Source of the DNA: Bog-532 sp963805255
GTDB lineage: Bacteria > Actinomycetota > Actinomycetes > Streptosporangiales > Streptosporangiaceae
Direction: 5' to 3'
DNA length: 64,000 nucleotides
Assembly: GCA_963805255.1 (NCBI GenBank)
Contig: CAWDTK010000011.1
Location: forward strand, 620,001-684,000
Below are positions 10,917 through 18,773 of the stretch, one piece after another. Below the pieces are notes generated by a model. That model did not search any database, had not been told where the DNA came from, and worked only from the letters and a program-made list of their open reading frames with translations. Both the position numbers and the translations under genes were made by a program. Numbering within the stretch: position 1 is the stretch's first letter; each line of letters opens with the position of its first letter.

Positions 10917-12698
10917 GGTCTGACACCGGCGCTGATCGCGTTCCGGCAGCTTCCTGGCGGGTGATGGCGTTGTTGCGCTGTTGTCAGCCTGCCCGGGCAT
11001 GTCTGAGCTGGCCGGCTGGCTGGCGGTGATCGCGGTGGCGTGGCTGCTGGGCGGGTGTCAGCCGTCGGGAAGGTAGCCGGGGAGGCTGGCCCGGCGCCGC
11101 CGCGCCTCGAGCGGGCGATGGCGGTCTTGCCGTCGGCGGTCAGTGCCCGCCAGGCGCGGATCTTGCGGATGTTGGCGGCGGCCAGCAGCAGCGCGGTGAA
11201 CAGGGACTGGGCGGCGATGCCGCGGACGCGGCGGCGGCCGGGCTGGGCGAGGGCCTGGTGGGCTGGGTCTTTGAGGTAGCCGTTGAGGCCCTCGATGGTA
11301 TTGCGCAGCGTGGCGTACCGGGCGTGCCAGGCGGGGCTGGCGTAGGGCAGGTCCTGGCGGTAGCGGGCACCGATGTCCGGCGGGATGGTGATCGCGGTCT
11401 GGCGGCAGATTGCGGCGGTTCGGCCGGTGGCTGGAGTGCCTTGGCGCGCCCGTCGCGCGGTGACAGCGAGCCGGCGCGGAGGGGGCACATGAGCGCCGGG
11501 TGGCGGCCGAGGGCGGGGCAGGTCAGCCGCTGGTATCCGTCAGTGCCGGGACCGTCTTTGTGCTTGAGCTGGCAGGGGCAGCGGGCGGTGATCTGCTGGC
11601 CGTACAGGTCGCGGGGGATGGCGTGGTCGCGCAGCCGGGTGGTGGCGGTGATCAGCGGCTCGGGCAGGGCGGGGCAGTACCAGGTTCCCTCCACCAGGAT
11701 GGCTCCGCCGGTGCTGGCCTGGATGCCGGGCTGGCCGGCGCGGTAGTCCATGACCGGCTGGTAGCCCAGCGCGCGGGCGGGGAGGTGGAACCGCTCGGGC
11801 AGGGCCTGGGTATAGGCGCGGCCGGAGCCGGGCCACCCGGTCTTGTGGCCGCGGGCGGCCACAGAGGTCAGGACCCGGGCGCCGGTGCCGCCGGGGTCTT
11901 CGCCGGGCCGGGCTAGTGCCAGGCCGATGGCGAGATCGGGATGCGCAGGCGGCGCGCCGGGCGGCCGGGCGTGGTGGCGATGGTGGCTTCCAGCGCCCAG
12001 GTGATCTTCCGCAGCGGCTTTCCCTTGTCGTCTTCGCGTTCGCGGTGGTCGCCTTCGCGGACGTACCAGCCGCCGTCGGGGTCGCTGGCGCACAGCCCGG
12101 TGCGCTTGGACGGGCCGCGGGACAACAGCGGGACGGGGGTGGCGTCCAGCCCGGTGCAGCCGTCGAACGCCGCGCGCTCTTCGCTGGTCAGGACGCTGAT
12201 ACTGGCTTCGATCAGGGAGTTGATGAACGCTTCGGGCCGGCCGCGGGCCGCTTCGGCCTGGCCGGGGGTCATCTTCCTGGCGCGGGCCTTGAGGTCCTGC
12301 CCGGTCAGCCGCCGGTTCTTCGGCAACGGCGAGGGGTCCATGACCGAGCAGATGGCGCCGAAGCAGTAGCGGACCCGGCGGTAGGCGGCCAGGAACGCCT
12401 GCTCGCCGCTGGCGGTGCCGGGGACGCCGAGCAGCCGGCGGGAGGCCGGCGGGAGCTGGCAGAACAGCAGCCGGGTGGCGTCGGTGAGGAACAGCGGCCG
12501 GTCATCGTGGGCCAGGCACACCAGCGCGGCGAGCACCGCGCGCACCGGCAGTGGCCGGGGCCGCCCGGTGGCATGAGCGAGCGCGGCCTCGATGACCGGG
12601 GCCTTGCCGCAGCGGCCGGTGAGCCCGGCGGCGAAGGCCGCCGTCGCGTCGCTGGCACCGCCGACCGCGGGCGGGAGGGCCAGGCCGCTGCCGCTCAT
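10917..12698 (-). pseudogene. DDE transposase-like protein, two frameshifts
   Basis: Three consecutive frames from ATG 12698 rebuild one protein of about 590 residues. Frame 1 holds a possible first aspartate in TGLDATPVPLLSRGPSK. After a 1-nt loss near 11943, frame 2 holds FHLPARALGYQPVMDYR and LVEGTWYCPALPEP. After a second shift near 11410, frame 3 holds LRNTIEGLNGYLKD, a likely catalytic glutamate. The layout matches a transposase-like family I know from actinomycetes, where the second motif usually reads ADRAY. Here it reads GSGRAYTQ, so a key aspartate seems lost. It overlaps the upstream recombinase-like gene by 4 bp (ATGA), indicating translational coupling. Its 3' end abuts the element ending at 10916. 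Confidence 0.65.
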
Positions 12699-13544
12699 GG
12701 CGTCCGCTCCGCGCGGCAGCGGGCCCGCAGGACGCCCTTGGAGGAGCTGACGCCGGCCACGTGGCGGGCATACCGGGCCAGCGACCCGGCCTCGGCGATC
12801 CCGGTGACGGCCAGCAGCACGCCCACCGGAGTGCCCGCGGCCAGGTGGCCGCAGATGAAGGTGGACCGGGCCCGGCGCACCGGCAGGGCGGGCGCGGCCG
12901 GGTCCGCGGCCAGGCCCCGGGCGAAGCTGGCGACGAAATTCTTATCGGACCGGCCAGGCCCGGGCCGGAACACGAAACCACTGCCCGCGCTTTGGGCCAG
13001 CTGCCAGGCGCGGCCAGCATAGCCCGCGGTGACCGGCACCACCCGCGGCCGGCCCGCTGACATAGACAAAGACCTGGCGGCCGTGCCGGGTGACGTCGCT
13101 GCCGCCCAGCGCCACCAGCTCGCCGGGCCGCAGCCCCGCCCCGATGCCGGACACCACCATCGCCAGCGCCGAGGACCGCTTCACCCGATCGCGCTGCGCG
13201 GCCGCGACCGCGGCCAGCTCCGCCCGCTCACCCGGCGAGTACGGCGCCGGCGCCCGCGCGCCCGCAAACGGCGTCGCCCGCTGCCCCGCCGGGCCGTGCG
13301 CGGCGTCGGCGAGCCGGTACAGCGCCGGCCGGTAGGTGCCCCGGGTCGAGGACGCCCGGCCCGCCAGGCCGGCCACGCAGAACGCCTCGATCACGTCATA
13401 ATCAAGCAGGAACTCCCGGCCGGCCGCGACTCCCCGGGTATCAGCGAACCGGGACAGCCCGCGCAGCGCGGGGGCGGTCACCCCGCCGGCCGGCAGCATG
13501 CGCATGCCCGCGCCCGCCGGATCGTCCCCGGGAGGGGCGGCCAT
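12695..13544 (-). pseudogene. Tyrosine-recombinase-like protein, one frameshift
   Basis: About 280 residues in two frames with a shift near 13050. The first frame has ALAMVVSGIGAGLRPGELVAL, matching the box I arginine region of tyrosine recombinases. The second has RARSTFICGHLAAGTPVGVL and ends near GSLARYARHV, where the C-terminal arginine/tyrosine boxes would lie. The usual HxxR and GHxS residues are not clear, so it may be catalytically altered. The ATG at 13544 directly abuts a palindrome and shows no ribosome site, suggesting a leaderless message. It is first in an operon with the DDE-like gene. Confidence 0.55.
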
Positions 13545-13568
13545 GCTTGAAATATAGTGATTTCAAGC
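13545..13568. promoter_or_regulatory. Palindromic operator between divergent genes
   Basis: A perfect 9-bp inverted repeat GCTTGAAAT / ATTTCAAGC with a 6-bp spacer lies right at the start codon of the leftward recombinase-like gene and 50 bp from the rightward DUF6788 gene. Position and AT-richness suggest a repressor site controlling both. Confidence 0.5.
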
Positions 13569-13617
13569 AGGCAATCGGGGGACGCCGCCGGCGCGGCGGA
13601 TAAGGAATCCTGTCACC

Positions 13618-13977
13618 ATGGACGACCAGGCCCGCCGCCACCAGCAGATCCAGGCCGAGCTCGCCCAGATCGGCATCGCCCTGCCCGGCTCGCTCACCAG
13701 CCGCACCACCCGCTGCCAGCGCCCCAGCTGCCACTGCCACGCCACCCCGCCCATCCTCCACGGCCCCTACCCCACCTGGACCCGCAAAGCCGGCGCCCGC
13801 TCCATCACCAAGACCCTCACCACCGAAGACGCCGAACGGCTCCGCCCCTACTTTGCCGCCCACCGCCGCCTGCGGCAGCTCATCACCGAACTCGAAACCA
13901 TCTCCATCGAACTCGCCACGCAGCCCGCACCACCACAGGCCCAGCCAGGCACCCAACTGGGAGATGAGCCCGCTTAA
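13618..13977 (+). CDS. DUF6788-like small protein
   Basis: 119 residues. A helical N-terminus (ARRHQQIQAELAQIG) is followed by a cysteine-rich stretch RCQRPSCHCHATPP, a GPYPTWTRK block and a C-terminal helix ending LITELETISIELA. This matches my memory of DUF6788, common beside actinobacterial mobile genes; function unknown. The cysteines could bind zinc. It diverges from the recombinase-like operon over a palindrome, so the three genes may form one unit. Intact. Confidence 0.6.
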   Translation: MDDQARRHQQIQAELAQIGIALPGSLTSRTTRCQRPSCHCHATPPILHGPYPTWTRKAGARSITKTLTTEDAERLRPYFAAHRRLRQLITELETISIELATQPAPPQAQPGTQLGDEPA

Positions 13978-14419
13978 CCCGGGACCAGCACCCCAGAATC
14001 CCGCCGGACACGCAGGTCAGCGAGTTCTGTCGATGACCCTCTACGCCATCTGCGCAAACGCCGTGCGGAACTCAGCGGGTTGATGACGTATGAGTTTGGC
14101 GGCACCCCGTGCCGATAGATAGACCTGGGATTGATGTCCGGTGTCCCGTCTGGCGCCCGCCATGTTCGCGGTCATGGCCGGCCGGTGCCGGGTACCGAGA
14201 CCGGGAGGGCTGGAATCTCTCCCTGGCGAGCCCCGCTGGCCAGCCGCTGGAGATTATAGGTGATGCCGTCGGCTTTCCGCCACTCGGCGGTCATGATGAG
14301 CAGAGTTCGCCGGCCCGGGCCGCCGAGTATCAACGCGAACGATGCCCGGTTCTCGCGGAGTTCGACGCGTTGCCCGACTTCGCCGCCCTCCGCGACGCAG
14401 GGCTCAGTCTTCGTATCGG
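13978..14419 (+). other. Region without a firm gene
   Basis: A possible gene tail lies at about 14212-14450 (+), reading ...EYQRERCPVLAEFDALPDF and ending near 14450. It has no start, no recognised family and overlaps the next gene on the opposite strand. Probably a remnant. Confidence 0.25.
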
Positions 14420-14869
14420 TCAGGCCTGGCTCTTCCTACGATCCCGGTAGGCAGCCTGGCGGCAGGCGCCTGAGCAGAACCGTGCCTCAGGCCTGGCGGG
14501 GATGAACCCCTGGCCGCACCACCCGCACTCCCGCTCGCTGTTGCGCTTATCCATAACCGCATCTCCGTCCTTCACCAGGTAGCGGGGGTGCACCTGGTAC
14601 GGCACCGTCAGCAGGGCGTAAGGACTCTGCCGGGACAGCTCCTTAACCACCCACTGCAGGTCGGGGTAGACCACCACCACCGGCTCCTGCTCGCCGTCCA
14701 TGAAGTTCTGGGTGTGGGTGGAGAGCCTGATCACCGTGCCGCTGGGGACGTCAGCGCCATCCAAGGGCGTCACGTGGTCACCGGCCTCCAGCGGGCCGGG
14801 GTCATCGTCAGGGAAGCGCTCGCGCCACTGCTGCCAGCACTCCTCGGCAGTGAGCTGCTTGCCTGCCAT
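14420..14869 (-). CDS. Hypothetical protein with C-terminal zinc-finger-like motif
   Basis: 149 residues. The first 100 residues (ECWQQWRERFPDDDPGPL, then VVVVYPDLQWVVKELS) match no family I know. The C-terminus has CGWCGQGF...FCSGACRQAAYR, a four-cysteine CxxC...CxxxC pattern seen in small DNA-binding or phage/plasmid proteins. The ATG at 14869 lies inside a 15-bp-arm palindrome; AGAGG of the palindrome is the only ribosome-site-like sequence. It diverges from two small overlapping genes to the right. That arrangement is typical of an autoregulated module. Intact. Confidence 0.65.
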   Translation of the reverse strand: MAGKQLTAEECWQQWRERFPDDDPGPLEAGDHVTPLDGADVPSGTVIRLSTHTQNFMDGEQEPVVVVYPDLQWVVKELSRQSPYALLTVPYQVHPRYLVKDGDAVMDKRNSERECGWCGQGFIPARPEARFCSGACRQAAYRDRRKSQA

Positions 14870-14905
14870 ACCTCTATGTTACGCCTAGCTGTAACATAGA
14901 GGTAT
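14868..14905. promoter_or_regulatory. Long perfect palindrome overlapping a start codon
   Basis: ATACCTCTATGTTAC at 14868-14882 pairs with GTAACATAGAGGTAT at 14891-14905 around an 8-bp spacer. It covers the start codon of the leftward gene and sits 34 bp before the rightward GTG. A dimeric repressor site controlling both directions is the simplest reading. Confidence 0.6.
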
Positions 14906-14938
14906 AACGAAGGCAGAAGAGAAAGAAGAGAAAAGGGG

Positions 14939-15133
14939 GTGACCACGATGACCAAGGAAGAAGCAACGAGCCAGCTCCTGGCTGCCATCACGGGCGGTAT
15001 GACCGCTAAGCAGGCGGCCAGGAAGGTGTCCGCCGCAGCCGGTGAGGACGCCCTCGCGGAGTTCGGGCGGACATGGGTGCTGGGTCGGGCCCAGGGCATT
15101 GAGGCGGCCATCGCCAATCTGGAGGAGCTATGA
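14939..15133 (+). CDS. Small hypothetical protein
   Basis: 64 residues from GTG 14939, preceded by a strong AAAAGGGGG purine run. The sequence is helical (TKEEATSQLLAAITGGMTAK, then AARKVSAAAGEDALAEFGR) with no known domain. Its stop overlaps the ATG of the next small gene (ATGA), so they are translationally coupled. Probably mobile-element or regulatory in nature; function unknown. Confidence 0.6.
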   Translation: MTTMTKEEATSQLLAAITGGMTAKQAARKVSAAAGEDALAEFGRTWVLGRAQGIEAAIANLEEL

Positions 15134-15255
15134 ACGTCCGCCGCGGCCCGCTCGCCCCGGACGCCGCGGACCCCAGGAGTATCCAGGGCCGCCGCTATGC
15201 GCGGAAGCAGCGCATCGCGTCTTTAATAGCCAGGAGAATGTCCCGTGACAGATAA
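15130..15255 (+). CDS. Very small basic protein (41 aa)
   Basis: A 41-residue reading frame starting at ATG 15130, inside the stop of the upstream gene, with GGAGGAG 5 nt ahead. It is rich in arginine and lysine (SIQGRRYARKQRIASLIARR), suggesting nucleic-acid contact. Coupling and ribosome site support translation; function unknown. Confidence 0.5.
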   Translation: MNVRRGPLAPDAADPRSIQGRRYARKQRIASLIARRMSRDR

Positions 15256-16164
15256 ATCGGCCGACCGTCCCTGCTCTGACCAGGGCGAGCCTGATTGGAT
15301 GGCAAACGATCAAGCCTCTCCTTGTCATCCAAGTCGGCCCGTGGGCGCGGTCGAGGTGTTCTTGCCATTCAGTTCGGCCCGATCATGGCCAGGCCGACGA
15401 GGTGGGTGGCCAGCGCGGTGAGCATGAGAGCAGTGCTTCACCTGCCCCTTCCAAGATCGAGAACTGGGGATCTTGGGCCGACTGAAGTGGCGGGCCGACA
15501 GGACGGGCCGGTTTGGATGGCGACGGGCCGACTTATCTGGCACCGGACAGAGAAGGCCAATGCACGCGGCGGAACCTAGCGTTCCGGAGTTGGTGACCCG
15601 GAGCCGGGTGGACGTTTGGCCCCGGCCCCGGGGCTCTTCAGGCGGTGATTCGGTGCATCGCCCGTCCGCCAGCCCGTGCCTTCACCGCAACGGCCTGGCG
15701 CTCGCCGGGACTGCGTTGCCGGTGCGTGGGCGTTGCCGGTCCGCGGCTTCTCGCTGACCATGTTCAGGTAGTGGTTGATTACCGCCTCGTGGTCGTCATC
15801 GTCATCGTCGTCGGCGTGGGCGCTGGCTACGGGCGACCGCGCGGCCGGTCAGGATCGGACCCTCGCGCCTCGGCCTCCGCCTCAACCGCCGGGGTGAATA
15901 TCTGTAGCTTCTTCGCGTGCTGGGCGACGATGCGGGCGACCGCGTCCTCGGCCTCCTCGTGGTGCCGCGCGGCCAGCAACAGCGTGTACCGGCTGCTGGC
16001 GGCGGGGCCGGTCAGCGCCACGGTGCCGAGACCAGCGCGGTCGAGACGGCGCCACCGTGCGGCGGTGGTCTCGACGCCTTCGTCCTCGTCGTCGCTATGC
16101 CGTGCTTCTTCGCGGCAGCCTTGATTTTCTGCCGGGAACCAGCAGGGAACAGGCCCTCGGTCTA
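15256..16164. other. Degenerate region with transposase and other fragments
   Basis: No intact gene. On the minus strand near 15380-15436 a frame ends LMLTALATHLVGLAMIGPN-stop, which looks like a transposase C-terminus. On the minus strand about 15840-16110 a frame reads SRYTLLLAARHHEEAEDAVA and onward to about 15827. It resembles real protein but has no start or family. An acidic run of aspartates follows in another frame. I take all this as decayed mobile DNA. Confidence 0.35.
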
Positions 16165-16199
16165 AGTGGGTGGCTCCGTAAGTTCGTTGGGGGTCAGTT

Positions 16200-16532
16200 T
16201 TCGGGTTCGTGCCGGATGCCGGCGAGGTGGACGGTGCAGGCGGTGTCGAGGGCTTCTTGCGGAGTTCCGGTGGGGAGTCCGGTGAGCAGGACGGCGTCTT
16301 CATAGCGGCCGCGGGCGGCGGAGTAGATGGCGAAGCCGAAGGAGTGGGCGGAGCCGCCGTAGCGGAGCCGGAACAGCGGGGTGATCTCGCCGCCGGGCAG
16401 GACGCCGGCGGCGTAGGCGAAGCCTCCGCGGCAGGTGACTTGCACTTTGTCCAGCTGCGGCCAGTTCTGCTCCGCGTGGAGGACCAGCCGCCAGGTGATC
16501 GAGTCGCGGGTCGGTTCGGGGATGGCGGGCAT
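16200..16532 (-). CDS. Hypothetical cargo protein of an IS630 element
   Basis: 110 residues from ATG 16532. Sequence features are SITWRLVLHAEQNWPQLDKV, then GGEITPLFRLRYGGSAHSFG and AIYSAARGRYEDAVLLTGLP. It looks soluble, without cysteines for metal binding or membrane helices. No family is recognised. It lies wholly within the IS630 inverted repeats and faces away from the transposase. It could be a regulator of transposition, a target chooser or selfish cargo. Intact, while the transposase beside it is frameshifted. Confidence 0.65.
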
Positions 16533-16626
16533 GTGCCCATCATGCCGCCCGGCGGGCGCCTGCCGTGGTTATGATCATGTGCCCGGGGAATGAATTACAT
16601 GACTGTGATTTACCTGGGGAGATGGC

Positions 16627-17798
16627 ATGCGGCTGGCTGCGGTGCCGGTGACGCTGACCGCGTCCGGGCGAAAGGCGCTGAAGAAGCGGGTGCGGGGCGC
16701 GAAGACGCCGTACCGGGACCGGCTGCGGGCGCAGGTGGTGCTGGCTGCCGCCCGCGGCCGGGACAATGAGCGGATCGCCGCTGACCTGCGCGTGAGCGTT
16801 GCCACGGTGCGCAAGTGGCGGGGCCGGTTCGCCCGGCACGGGCTGGGCGGGCTGAAGGATCTGCCCCGGTCCGGGCGGCCGAGGCGGATCAGCGAGGCGG
16901 CCCGGGCGGCGGTGGTCGCGCTGGCCTGCCAGCTGCCGGCCGCCACAGGGGTGCCGCTGTCCCGGTGGAGCGGCCCGGAACTGAAACGTGAGCTGGAGGC
17001 GCAGGCGCTGGTCAGCGAGCCGGTGTCGGTATCGTCGCTGCTGCGGATCCTGGCGGGGAACCCGGTCAAGCCGTGGCAGTACCAGTCCTGGATCTTCCCC
17101 CGAGACCCGGACTTCGAGGCCAAGGCGAGCGTGATCCTGGACCTCTACCAGGGGTTTTACGGCGGTGAGCCGCTGAGGCCCGGTGACCGGATCCTGTCCT
17201 TCGACGCGAAACCGTCGATCCAGGCCCGCAGCCGCATCCACGAGACGCTGCCTGCCGCGCCCGGCAGGGCCGCCCGGGTGGAGCACGAGTACGTCCGGCA
17301 CGGCGCGCTCGCGCTGCTCGCCGGCCTGGACGTGCATACCGGAAAGGTGTTCGCCTCCACCCCGGGGACCACGGGGATCGTCCCGTTCATGGATCTCGCC
17401 GGCCAGGTGATGGAACGCCCGGAGTACCGGAACGCGCCCCGGGTGTTCGTGATCGTGGACAACGGGTCGGACCACCGGGGCAAGGCCGCGATCGAACGGC
17501 TCCGCAAGGCGCACCCGAACGCTGTCATGATCCACACCCCGGTCCACGCATCCTGGCTGAACCAGATCGAGATCGTCTTCTCGATCATCCAGAAGAAAGT
17601 TGAGGTGCCCCGAACGATTTCCCCAGCCTGGAAAAGCTATCCGAAATCCTGCTCACCTTCGTGGACCGCTACAACCAGACCGCGAGGCCATTCAGCTGGA
17701 AATACACCGCCGCTGACCTCACGGACCTGCTCCGCCGCATCAGCGAACACGAAAAACAAGACACCAGGCGGCAAACCCACCTCACCGAGGCAGCCTGA
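16627..17798 (+). pseudogene. IS630-family transposase, frameshifted
   Basis: About 390 residues when joined. HTH region NERIAADLRVSVATVRKWRG is near residue 45-65. The DDE domain holds RILSFDAKPSIQARS, VFVIVDNGSDH and HASWLNQIEIVFSIIQKK. The frame breaks at GAGGTGCCCCGAAC (about 17608) and continues one base back as PNDFPSLEKLSEILLTF to a TGA at 17796. All three catalytic acids precede the break, so a C-terminally altered protein is still made; its activity is uncertain. Confidence 0.85.
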
Positions 17799-17830
17799 TA
17801 CCCCTCACGAACTTATGGGATCACCCACTA

Positions 17831-18023
17831 AGCCTCGATCCACCGGCCAATTCCGGTAGACCGCTTCCGGTCCGATTCCTGCACGAGGAGCTCTCCGAGG
17901 TGAATCCGGGCGTGGGCGTCCTGCCGCTCGCCTGTTCTGCGGCTTGTCCGGGTTCCTGGGCTCGGGGGCGGGGGTTCGGGTGGCCGTGACGGCCGTTGCG
18001 GGATGCGGACCGGTCTGGGCTGG
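17831..18023. other. Spacer between IS630 and the IS1380 fragment
   Basis: No gene seen. It may hold the outer end of the truncated IS1380 element. Confidence 0.3.
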
Positions 18024-18773
18024 TCAGGCCGCTGCGGCGGGCGGGCCGCAGGCCGCGCCGAGGAGGTTCAGCCATTCCTGCTCACGGTGCCAGGCCTCGG
18101 GCAGGTGCAGGGTGATGTGGCCGCGGCCGTGCCGGGCGGTGCGGGCGGCGAGGCTGATCAGGTCGCGGCGGATGGTGGCGGCCCGGGCCTTCGCGAAGGG
18201 CAGGCTGGCCAGGGCGCCGGCGGCGCGGACCAGGTTGTGCGCCATGGCCGCGATCGACAGCCAGGCCGCGTTCGCGGCAAAGACCCCTGACGGCATATGA
18301 GCCAGCGGCCCGCTGGTGACGTCGGCGAACACCTGCTCCACGACCGCGTGGTCACGGTGCTGCCCCTCAGCCTGGACCAGCCCGAACGGCGAATCGGTGA
18401 ACACCGCGTGGTAGCGCCAGACCGGGAACAGCTCGCCCTGCCCGTCAGCCGCCTTCTTGTTCAGGTCCCGGACCCGGCGGACGACCAGCCGGGCGGTGAC
18501 CGCCTGGTCTTTCTTCGACGCGAACGCCGTGTACTCCGCTTCGGCGACCCCGGCGTCAGAGATCCAGGCCTGCAGCTGGTCGTCCCAGATCGCGCGCGGG
18601 TACCGGATCGGGGTCCAGGCATCTTCGCCGATGGCGGCGATCGCGGCACGGATGCTCGAGTTCATGGGCACGGTGACGGAGAACCGGGCATCGGCGCGGC
18701 GGACCGCGCCGATCACGGCGGCGTTATAGAACGCCGAGTCAAGCCGCACGATGAGGGTCCCGGTGCAGCCGCA
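18024..18773 (-). pseudogene. IS1380-family transposase, C-terminal fragment
   Basis: The frame from about GCTGTLIVRLDSAFYNAAV to the stop at 18024 matches the C-terminal half of IS1380 transposases, including ARFSVTVPMNSSIRAAIAA and LPEAWHREQEWLNLL. The N-terminal half is missing. The fragment is fused in frame to the SNF2 helicase upstream, so one continuous ORF spans both. It cannot transpose by itself. Confidence 0.85.

Larger units (their letters stand above)
16165..17828 (+). mobile_element. IS630-family element carrying a cargo gene
   Basis: Imperfect terminal inverted repeats of about 37 bp share AGTGGGTG and TAAGTTCGT. The left begins after TA (16163-16164) and the right ends before TA (17829-17830). 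Inside are a rightward transposase gene and, unusually, a leftward 110-residue gene between it and the left end. Confidence 0.78.
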
